DNA of 64,000 bases from Seriola aureovittata (Eukaryota; Chordata; Actinopteri; Carangiformes; Carangidae), in the NCBI RefSeq assembly GCF_021018895.1, contig NC_079375.1, positions 14,092,992 through 14,156,991 of the forward strand. Reading direction: 5' to 3'. Below, piece by piece: positions 54,501 through 64,000 of the stretch. The translations under genes and the position numbers were made by a program. The stretch's first letter is position 1, and the number at the start of each line of letters is the position of its first letter. The notes beneath the pieces were generated by a model. It was given only the letters and a program-made list of their open reading frames with translations. It did no database searches and was not told the origin of the DNA.

Positions 54501-57500
54501 TGTTTTGGAAACATCATCATAGTATATAATGTAAATTAGAGTTAGAGTATTTATTTTTTTATTGTATTGATTTGCCATGTAGTTGTTTGATTTCAACTAT
54601 AGGGCAACTTTTTCTTTTACCCACGTGTTCTACATGTGTTTGAGAGTTAAATATGTACGGACGTCACATGAATATATTATATGTTCAAATGTAAAATCAC
54701 TGCTTTCTTCATACCTTCCAGCTCTTCTGGTTACAGTCAAGTAATGCCACTGGCCATCGCGGTATTGTTTGTTAGATTTCAACATCTTGTCATTGAAATT
54801 GAGAATCAAGTGGCCATTTTTCAATCTAAGACTGATCCCATTAGCCTGAGAAAAAACAGAAAAGATAAAGGGTCTTTAAAATCTGAGTTCTACCTGATGT
54901 CTTGCACAAATCAGATCTCATAAGTCATAATTACAACATCAGATTATAAAATAAATGTAAGGACTGACCAGCTGTTTGTCATGTAGAATGACACCATCAT
55001 TCTCTGTGCTCTTGAATCCGAGAGAGACAGTAACGTCATTGGCCAGGCTAAAGCCTGTGAGCTGCGATGACAAGGAGCTCCCCAAGCTGAACTCTGCTTT
55101 ACGAGAAACCTAGACAAGAATATGGACATTATACATTAGTTCATTAGACACGTAACCTAACTGTGGTCTGGGCAGTGGTACCAATGTGCAAACACGTTCG
55201 TGGTCTGGGATGCAAAAGTTAATGTCCTACCAGGGTATCCTTGGGACATCCTTTGCTGATGCCCACTTGCTCATCAATGGGCTTAAAGTCCTTATTCAGC
55301 TTCATATTCTTCAAGCATCCTTTGAATGGTTGTATGGTGATGTTATGTCTGGGAGGAGGAACAGGAAATCAAGTCATTCTCGCTACAACTCACAACCCAT
55401 AATGACTAAAAGCTAAATGGATAACCACATACCTTTCCCTCACGTGCTGTGGGGCACCACCAATGTAGAATTCTTTAAACTCTCTATTGTTGTACTGAGC
55501 TTTGATTGTGGCCACTGTCGCAGTGCCAATACGAACTGAAAATTCCTTGTTGGTGCTAACAATGAGGATATCTGCCCAGTCGCTTGTCTGAGGAAAAGAG
55601 AAGAGCAAGAAGTGGTTGAAAGAATGATTCTTTATTTACCTGTGTGTGAGTGCCTCCAGAAAACAAAAAAAGAATATTCTTACCGGGAATGTTTTCACAT
55701 TCGCTTGTGCACTGCCAAGATTACTATGTATAAAAATGACGCCCTTCTCTATTGTCACGGTGAAGTAGTTGTCCTGTGTTGAAGAGGAAACAGAATAATC
55801 ACATTCGTGCAAACAGTAGTTATAATTCTATTTCTATACAATCTATTTATGCGGTAACAATATTAACAATAATTTACCTCACTTCCTACGTATAAGAGTA
55901 GACCGTTTTCTGAACGAGCCAAGAAAGGCATACTGATGAGGAGCACGGGGGACATTTTATTTATAAACACTCTGCCATATCCAGTGCCTTCAAAGTAGTC
56001 AGAATCCATTGGCGGCACGTACCTAGACAGCGGGGAAAATCAGGTTTTAAAATTCAAAGATTTTTCTAATGTATCTCAACATTTTCACACTTAGCACATG
56101 TCCTTCATAGCAAAAGATTTAAAATTCTGTTTGTCTTTGTGGTCTTGAGGGCCTTTTCCATCCACCCCTTTATCTATACCAATTAATTCCTTTTCTTTAA
56201 TCACAGTGCTGGACTATTCAAGCAACCTCTGGGCAAAAAGCAGGAAGAATTTCTGGACATGTTACCAACCTAATCCAGGGCTAATGCACGGTAAAACATG
56301 AGTAAAAGGCTGCAGCCAACCTGAGCTACTGTACATGTCTTTGTCATGACCAAAATCAACAAAAATCAAATAGAAAGGACCAGTGCCAAATTAAAACCCT
56401 TGCTTGGGAAGTGCTCGTGCCACCAAAGAGTGAGAGAAGAAAAAATTTACCAGATCAATGAAAGCAAAAACTAGAGTCGAGTCTTACTGAAAAAACATTA
56501 GATGGCATTTCAATATGGAGATAACTTGTTTCTTACAAGCATGCGATACAATACCATACAAGCATGCTTATACTTTTAAAATATATCTAACGTTGAGTTT
56601 CTCTCAGCGCTAATCACATCAGGACGTACCTCTTGCATGGAGTCAGCAAATTAATTTTCTCTGCCTTTCGGAAATTATAGAGACTGATGACTTTGTCATT
56701 AAAGGAGGAGAACTCAATGCAGCCCTTGTATTTGGGGTATCTCAGAGAAGGCGGTGGCTGAGGAGAAGCACAACAGAGAAATTTATTAATAAATGCTAGT
56801 TAAAAAATTTATAATAATAATAACAGTATTGCTGTTCTTAATTCCATTGCTGCTTACAGTGAAGTTGGAAGGGTAGCCTCCAACATAGAAAACAAAATCT
56901 GTGAGGGTGAGGTCCAGGAGGTTCTTGTTCTCCTCTCCTTGCTTCGTGCCCACAATGGGCTCACCAGGAGTGTTCGAGGTGATATCTTTTGTGAGGATCA
57001 TCTCTGCATCTTGGTAAATTCTAAATTATAAGAAGGAAAAAATATTCATATTTTTATCATACCTACATCCCTCACATTCTTCACAAACCTCCTGGGTCTT
57101 TTGCATTTTAAAAAACAGACAGGGTGATGTAGCAAGTCACAGTGGATAAGAGTGGAAATGAAAAAAAAAGAAAAAAAAAGAAAAAAAAGAAAGTGCATTT
57201 ACACTTTTACAGGGCACAACACCGAAAACAGGTGAATGTATAACTGAGATGTCAGTTTACCTGGTAAGGTTCACTCTGTCGAACTTGGCTGGCTCAGATG
57301 CAGACTTGGTGATGTAACCTGTTTTCATCGTATACTCCTTTCCGTTGAGCTTGTACACACCGTACAGCACGTTGCTCTTCAGGAACATACCTATGTAGTT
57401 CTTAGAAGACTACAAAACACAAGCTTGTTAATACCTTGTCTACAATTACAAAGTAAATCTGTATGTCAAAATACATAGTATTTGGATTCACTTACATCTC

Positions 57501-58544
57501 TATTGCCAAGGTACAAGACAAACATGTCGTTATTGTCTGTGGCCTGTCTGCGTCGGCGTCTTCCATCTCCCCTGCTTTCAGGTCTCTGCAGCGACAGAGA
57601 CAGAGATGTGTAGGCCTTCAGATCCTCCAGATCCTTTGGTGGACGCAGCTCCACATGGCCATCGCCTGTAAACTTCATGGGAACCACAACCTGGAGAGAA
57701 GATATGGAAAGTGGAAATTAGATCCAACAAGGAGGAAAACTACACAGGGGTACAGGTTTGTTCCAATTGGACTTGGTGGCGTATACAGAACATGGGTAAA
57801 TATGGATGCATTTACAGAGTGGGACCTCACCCTGTTAGCGGTATCCCGGGCCTGTTCAATGAGGTCTTTGATCTTCTTGATGTTCTCAGATATGTTGCCA
57901 ATGGGAGAGAACTGCGATGCCAGGTTCTCCACCTCTGAGATCTTAACATTCAGAGATGGGATGGTATTCAATAAGTCCTTCACTGCAGGAAGAGGATAAC
58001 AGTCAGTCTTTACAATATAAAAAAAATGGTTATTCTGTATCATAAAAAATATAGCCAAATGTCCCTATGACATTTTTTCAAACTCTCACCTGACTTGTCC
58101 ACATTGTCCAATACATTGCCTAGGTTGGGGTCCACAGGAGTGACACTGAACTTGTCAATTTCCTTTTTGATTTCATTCAGTTTGTCCATAGTGTTGCTGG
58201 CCGTGTCATTAGCTAAAGCTGCCTTTCTTTTTGCTTCATCAATCATATTACCAATGTCATCTGCTTGGGAGAAACGAGTAATTAGGGGAAATGAAGAGGA
58301 AATATGAATTCTGGCGAACAGACTCAAACGCATTCATTTTAGCAGTCACGCTAATCCTGTCGCCCATCTCGACTTGCTGTACCTCTCTTGATGTCATTTA
58401 GTTGGTTCTGTGCATCAAGCAGGTCTTTCTCAAGCGCTTTCTTCTTCTCGTCAGCGTCGTCCATGCGTTTTTTCAGGTCATTAATGTTGTCAGTAGCACC
58501 TGTTTAAGAAAAACAAAGATTAGTGACTGGGCTGTGGGGCAATT

Positions 58545-58590
<46 letters not shown>

Positions 58591-61500
58591 AGAGCAATTT
58601 AAAAAGAGAGTTGAATACCCTGTAGGTTTTCCTCTGTGGAACGTGCATTCTCCAGTAAGTCATCAGCAGTCTCTTTCAGGTCTTTTGCTCTTTCTGTGAG
58701 TTTCTGGTTGTTTACATTCTGAAGGAAGAAATGACATATTGGTTAATGTGACCCAATGTTCTAAAATATTATCTAGTGTTAAGTATTCTATCAAATGCTT
58801 AATGTATTTTATATTAAAAAAAAAAAAGTGGAGAAAGTTTAAATATGAAGTCTGTGGCTTACATTCAAGGCATTGTCTGCTGCATCTTTGGCCTCATTAG
58901 CCGCTGCCTCAGCAGCATTAATGGCATCTGTGATGTTCTTGTAGGCATCAATAGCATCTTTGGCATTACGCACCTCAGTACGTCCACTTGCATCCTTCAC
59001 AGCACTATACAAGATAACACGAAGAAAAAAAAAAACAAGAGACATAAGAATGCAAGAACATAGGAAAAAAAATCTCAAGTAGTTTCAATTGACAGACTGT
59101 GTTTATATCACTGAAGCAGGAGTTCTCAGCATAAATAACAAAAAATATTTTGCTGAAATCCACTCATTAAACATCAGGTTTTATTGAAATAGGGTGTATT
59201 TCTTGTTTGCACAATAAACCTACTCCTCAAGTTCCTTTGCCAGCTTGTCAAGGTTCTTAGCATGAACCTCTGCAGCCTCCACGATGTCCTCCTTGGCTGC
59301 TGCTTTGGTAATCTCATTCACCTTCTTGGTCAAATCAGTCTTGGCACCATCCAGCTGTGCTGCCAGCTGTTCGTACTCCTAAAGAGTAGAAGGACAGGAA
59401 TGAGTGCAAGCTTCATAACAGCAAAAAAATGACATACCTCACATGAGAGCACAGCGAACAAAAACACTGATCATTATCTGAGTGGATGGCAAGTTAGGAC
59501 TTGGCAGCTCGCTTGTATGGGATCACAAGCGGGTGTTTCAGTGTTTCAAAATACTTTGGCTTGTATTTAGAAGCAATAAAATACAATATATGGAAGTACA
59601 TAATTCTGAGTACAGAGACTATTGGAGGTACAGAACAATAAACTGTTTGTCAAATGTACCGTTTTACTGTCGGTGAGCATTTTCACTAAATCCTCAGTTT
59701 TCTGCAGCTCGTCCTCTGCCATGGCCATTTGGTCCTCCACAGTCTTCTTCTCCTTTTTTAAGTTTTCAATACGTGTCTGTGGGAAGCATATGAATCAATT
59801 TCATTACAACTGTGTGATCACTAGTACAAACTGTAACAGTACCACAACTTGTGAAGCATTTTATACTGTGCTAACATAATACTTTACCATTAAGATACAC
59901 CATGCAGACTATTCATGCTATATCTTTTTTTTTTTTTTAAATGACATCATAGAAACAAAATAAAACATACCTTCATTGTAGCTTTTATTCAGCACAGTTG
60001 TTTACTATTAACTAACAAGTCCACACATATTCCTCATAACTGATTAACTACTTGGCTTGTGAGTTACCTGCAGGTCGTCCAGTGCCTGAGCGCTGAGTGT
60101 GTTCTCAGCGTTGGCTTTTTTCACCAAGTCTGACGTCTCCTTCAGAGCCTTATCCAGGTCCTTCAGCTTGGCTTCGTAATTCTCCAGAAGCCCTTGAATC
60201 TTCTCTGCTGCAGCCTCATTCTGGTCACACTGCTTACTTATATTAGCCTTGACATACTCGAGCACTGGAGAATAAAATAAAATAGAATAGAATAGACATC
60301 TTACTGATACAACCACATCAGTATTCTGAATGTGAATTTCTGGAGGGGTTCGGAAGAATTTACTGAATCTTCTACTTAGAGGTTAAGTCTCATACGTTTC
60401 TTGGCCTCATCCATTTCTTTCTCAGCAGCTGTCTTCTGAGGGATGAAGTTCCTCTTCTCCATCTCTTTCACCATACGCTGAGCCTCTTCAAGCATTTTAG
60501 CCAGGCTTTCATTGGGCACCACATCACCGCTGGTGCCTGCCTCATTCAGCTGGTGAAGCAGAGCTTCAAACACACAAAAACACTCAGTTAAACAAATGTT
60601 TAGGCTCTGATATTCAATGCCATTAAATGTTATAGGATGCTGTGATGCTATCTATACAGCAAACATACTTCTACAAACAAACACAATTGAGAGTAAGAGT
60701 CCCAAGGAAAGATGAAAACAATGGTATTACGATACCAACAGGCATGACAGAGTTGTGCTGCCACTGAAGTTTCCCTTTACCTTGGATTTTCTTGAGCATG
60801 TTTCTAATCTCTGAGTCCAGATCCTTAGCCCTCTTGTGGGTTTTCTCAACCTCTGCCACTGCCTTGTCAGCATCGGCACTCCTTTTATCTGCCTAAATAA
60901 CAACAGATACAGACGATACACATTTACACACATCTTCCCACTTATTGTTGCCTGCTGATTATATATTAATAAAATGTTAGGCATTGGCTCCAGCACTCTA
61001 CCTTGTCTTTGAGGGAGCTGATGTCATCTGAAAGATTGTTTCTATCCTCTTCCAGCTGGTCGACTCTGGACGTTTGGGTGTTGATGGCAGAGCTGAATTT
61101 GCTGACAAGAATCTGCAAAAAGCACAGGAGCAAAAATGTAAAGTAAGCTGCGTTGGCTGTAGGTGGTGTACTGAAGCCTGAAGCTGACAGGGGCTGTTTT
61201 CCAACAGTGCTGTGGGAATTATTTACCTGCACATCATAAATGAACAAAGAATGCACACTCAAATGAGCTGGATCTAACACTCGGATTATGAGGGAATGGT
61301 AAACGACAAGTCGCTGCCACAAACCCTGGCATCCAGCGGTGTAGTCTGTAACTCGTGTTGACACACAGGATGTGGAACAAAATTATCTGAGATTGCTTAT
61401 CAGCAGGGATCTCGAATGTTTGAACAAGCACACCCATCCTGCACCAGATTGTTTGTGTGTATGTGTGCATGAGTATACTGTATGTGTAAGAAATGGCCAT

Positions 61501-63446
61501 GTGCAAAGTACAAATCAAATCAGGCAACAGACCTTGTTGTGCTTATGGCAATACATTTGACATCAGGATTTGGCATGATCTAAATTTGAATCTATGACTT
61601 TAAAAATATCTTTTAGTGTTCTTCACATCGTCTTTTTCACGCCTAAGGCCTTCAGAGCGAGTGAGCATGGTTACAGAAAACTGGCATGTTACCTTGGTGT
61701 CTGATACAGCCTTCTCCAGCTTCTTCAGCCTGTCCTGAGAGGAGGCACTGGCAGAGGCGTTGTCCATCCGAGCCTTGATCCTTCCCAGCTCTTCATCCAG
61801 CTTCTCCAGATCTTGTAGTAATGTCTGGGCACAACTGTCACACTCTGGAACACAAAGGAGGATTTGATTGACAATTGACCCCACTGCATTTAGCGCAAAC
61901 TGCCCGTCACAGAGTCAGACCTCATTTCTCTTTGTTTATTTACCTTGACAGCTCTCATCTGTGTTTGTGTCTCCAGGCTCCAGTGTGTTCTTGCAAACTG
62001 CAGAAACACAGAAAAAAATTAATTTAAATTAATTGAATCAGCTAAAATGTGGAAAAAACAGTGAATGAATGCATTGTTTAAAAAATGTCAGTCCACAATC
62101 TAACCTCCAGTCCGGGGATCACAGTTGTTACCATTGCCATTGCAATTACAGGGCCGACAACTTCCTCCTGGTGTCAGTGGCTCACCATAGTAACCAGGAG
62201 CACATCTACGGCAAAGAGGAATAAGAAAGACAGAATAAGGGGCTAAATTGAAATGAGCCTACAGTATCTGCACAGAATTTCAACACCATTACTTGCCCTA
62301 ATAGACTGACTGGTCCATACTGACACTCACCTCTCACACTTGTCGCCAGTGTAGCCTGATCTGCAAATACACTCCAAGTTTCCAAACATCTCTTTACAAC
62401 CTACTGCAAAACTGTGGAGTGATAGTGAGATTATGATTTAGTTCCTGAATTGAGCATTTCCATTTAATGATATAACACAGCTGTTTAGGGTGTTTTGTTT
62501 TTTTCCCCCACCTGTTTGTGGGCACGCCAAATGGACACGGGCACACTCTGCAATTCCTCTGAGCCGCGTTGCCATAGTAACCTTCTTTGCAGCGTTCACA
62601 TTGGTCCCCAGCTGTGTTGTACTGACAGTTCTGAAAAAGATGTGATGTATTCATTAAACCACTTCCAAACTATATGAGGAATAAAGGATGCGAAGAAGCA
62701 AAAACACCAGACACTGTATAAAAAAACAAAACTCAAGTACTACGCCTGCACTGCCAAGAGCCTTTTACACACACATACTGTACCAAATCAACCAGACATC
62801 GCTCTTTTATTACACTGATGCAGGAATGCAAACATTTAGAGGCAAAGAGAAAATACATTTCCCTGCCAATCTGTCAAAAAGAGTGTGTCTGATCGCTCGA
62901 CAGAGAGCGTTTTCAGCCACTTGTGTCCATTTGACTTTGAGTTGCTAGGGTGTGGATTCATGTGGCTTTGCACACACAGGCCCGGTCTTGAGTGTCTTGC
63001 ATAATAACACAACATGGCTGAGGTTTTGAAACGGGTAAAGGCTGATCCTCCTAACAAGGAGAATTATGAGGGAGAGGGGCCCTGTATCAGGAAATAAGGA
63101 AGCCATATCAAATAATATCAAAAAACAACACAACGCCACAGGCAGAGTAGCAGGGTTGGGTCAGAAAAGGTGCCCACAGACGTACCCTGAATGTGAGAAG
63201 TCTAGACTCTGACTAAACAGTGGCTCATGCTGGAGTCAGCTGGGTTAAATTAATCACACTTGGTTTTAGTGTGTATGTGTGGGTGTCTACCGTATATCTC
63301 CGGTCATGAAGTCATTAATTAGGGCTCCTTACCAGACACCTCCCTGTCCTGTCCTCACACTCATTGGCCAGACCGTTGCACTCACAGGGCAAACAGCGGC
63401 CCAGGTAAGTCCCACTGCCATCTCTGTAGAAACCAGGAGCACATTT
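48767..63446 (-). CDS. lama3: Laminin subunit alpha-3, C-terminal 1662 aa, 37 exons, 5' end outside window
   Basis: Exons in order: 63333-63446, 62512-62630, 62331-62411, 62105-62205, 61944-61997, 61693-61844, 61002-61112, 60781-60892, 60396-60563, 60068-60264, 59660-59776, 59224-59378, 58863-59004, 58619-58718, 58383-58499, 58090-58260, 57831-57982, 57496-57690, 57261-57409, 56858-57020, 56630-56757, 55878-56022, 55684-55773, 55433-55587, 55231-55348, 54969-55109, 54715-54845, 54365-54499, 54080-54200, 51375-51508, 50961-51141, 50679-50837, 50420-50585, 49649-49803, 49245-49338, 49011-49130, 48767-48912. All phases agree; the total is 4989 nt with stop. Alpha-3 identity rests on [26 protein letters not shown] and FVFYVGGYP in LG1 and the whole exon order, close to human alpha-3A (1724 aa). 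The secreted product forms laminin-332-type heterotrimers with beta-3 and gamma-2 chains in epithelial basement membrane and binds integrins through LG1-3. The synteny excludes lama5. Confidence 0.94.
51239..51322. repeat. (GT)n microsatellite
   Basis: GT tract interrupted by GTAT, in the short intron between lama3 exons 30 and 31, about 50 bp from the exon 30 donor. Confidence 0.95.
51690..51962 (+). repeat. Second copy of the AT-rich dispersed repeat
   Basis: Related to 46265-46600 and best conserved at the end (GATTATCAAAATTGTTGCAG...TTTTCTGTCGATCGACCA...TTAATCGACT). It lies in lama3 intron 29 (51509-54079), the longest intron of the visible part, which otherwise shows no exons. Confidence 0.6.
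52801..52860 (+). repeat. Retroelement-like 3' tail
   Basis: The sequence GTATTTAAAAGTGCTATACAAAT...AAGTTTTATTTC matches the usual AAAGTGCTATATAAATAAAGTTT tail of fish LINE/SINE copies, as recalled. In lama3 intron 29. Confidence 0.5.
54080..57690 (-). other. lama3: lama3 exons 18-29: LG1, LG2 and LG3
   Basis: Window residues 722-1278. LG1 is in exons 18-21 (56630-57690), LG2 in exons 22-25 (55231-56022) and LG3 in exons 26-29 (54080-55109). Each shows the LG pattern of GxLLY/ILxH, DGQWH-like and FKGCLxN/YKGCIEF endings. LG1 holds an insertion with RGD followed by five Arg, absent from human alpha-3 as I recall it. LG1-3 carry the integrin-binding surface in the family. Confidence 0.93.
57831..61844 (-). 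other. lama3: lama3 exons 6-17: coiled-coil domain
   Basis: About 565 residues of heptad-rich, Ala/Lys/Glu/Asp-rich sequence, for example [26 protein letters not shown] and [19 protein letters not shown]. It starts with the paired-cysteine segment [10 protein letters not shown], which aligns with human CDSCVMTLL, where the three laminin chains are disulfide-linked in the family, and ends with [25 protein letters not shown] just before LG1. It assembles with the beta and gamma chains. Confidence 0.92.
58550..58588. repeat. Poly-A tract
   Basis: About 38 A residues on the plus strand (poly-T in transcript sense) in the lama3 intron between exons 14 and 15. On the transcript strand this lies 30 bp downstream of the exon 14 donor, so it is not a polypyrimidine tract for a nearby acceptor. 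Confidence 0.9.
61944..63446 (-). other. lama3: lama3 exons 1-5 in window: laminin EGF-like repeats
   Basis: About 156 residues with the LE cysteine spacing: CAPGFYRD...[25 protein letters not shown]...CRVCPCP, NSFAVGCK...[23 protein letters not shown]...CRPCNCNG and CDPRTG. It aligns with the LE region at the start of human alpha-3A (GCSPGYYRD...CVPCNCNG). Confidence 0.92.
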
Positions 63447-64000
63447 CTGAAAAAGACAAACACAAATATACAGACATGATTACTGAAACGACCGCTTTCA
63501 ACAGTATAACCCATATACCCAGGCATACCACTGTATAATTATATTTGAATTTAAAAGCAACTTTGTTATTAGAACAATTTTGATACTAAGGGCGGAAATA
63601 TACTGGCAGAGAAAATCTTCTATCGTGTTATATGTAAGGTTATATAATTATGCTGATATAAACTACTGGATTCAGTTGAGAAACTTTTTATAGATTAGAT
63701 TTGTATCTGGATAATCCAATAAATTAAATGCCTTAAAAAAAAATTAGGGTTGTTTATCATGATACAAAAATCCTATTATAATCTAAATAGTATAAATTTA
63801 AATAAAGCTCATAAATCTCTGACTGCTAAGTTTCAATCTACTAAGGGTAGATATAAACACATTACTTCACCTTGAAAAAAATAACGTACAAATGCACAAC
63901 ATAATACCAATTATCCCTTCAGTTTAACAGAGGCTAAACTTATAAATTGTAAAAATAGCATTTTTTTCATCTAAAAATACCAGTGTTTCCAGAGATTTTG
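63447..64000. other. lama3 intron reaching the window edge
   Basis: AT-rich sequence upstream of the first visible lama3 exon. No LE exon or signal-peptide exon is recognised. The missing 5' exons should lie beyond 64000. Confidence 0.6.

Overview
The window looks like genomic DNA of a ray-finned fish, probably a percomorph teleost. The reasons are small split exons with GT-AG introns, short intergenic gaps, abundant CA/GT microsatellites, a Tc1/mariner-type element with TA target sites, and several decayed repeats of kinds familiar from fish genomes. No species can be named from the sequence alone. I recognise four protein-coding genes, and exon phases were joined by hand across every intron.

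Layout: (1) 1816-6223, minus strand: a complete 3-exon histamine H3/H4-type GPCR of 385 aa. (2) 6224-16046: intergenic, with dispersed repeats. (3) 16047-34381, plus strand: a complete 27-coding-exon osbpl1a (ORP1L form, 967 aa), with an internal Met that would give a 437-aa ORP1S-like form. (4) 37261-45402, minus strand: a complete 14-coding-exon ttc39c (590 aa), convergent with osbpl1a and carrying a 1.2-kb Tc1-like element in intron 3. (5) 48767-63446 and beyond the window edge, minus strand: lama3, 37 exons encoding the last 1662 aa (laminin EGF-like repeats, coiled coil, LG1-LG5). Its N-terminal exons lie past position 64000.

The order and relative orientation (receptor -, osbpl1a +, ttc39c -, lama3 -) match, in mirror image, human 18q11.2 (LAMA3-TTC39C-CABYR-OSBPL1A-IMPACT-HRH4) as I remember it. 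CABYR and IMPACT are not seen here. The genes do not form a functional pathway. Their proximity is conserved vertebrate synteny: histamine signalling, endolysosomal sterol transport, a TPR protein of poorly known role, and a basement-membrane laminin.

No clear new biological system was found. The points most worth checking are the H3-like receptor sitting at the HRH4-syntenic position, an RGD tripeptide next to five arginines inserted in LG1 of lama3, the residue-exact conservation of a possible ORP1S start, and several repeat elements defined here by their terminal inverted repeats or by paired copies.
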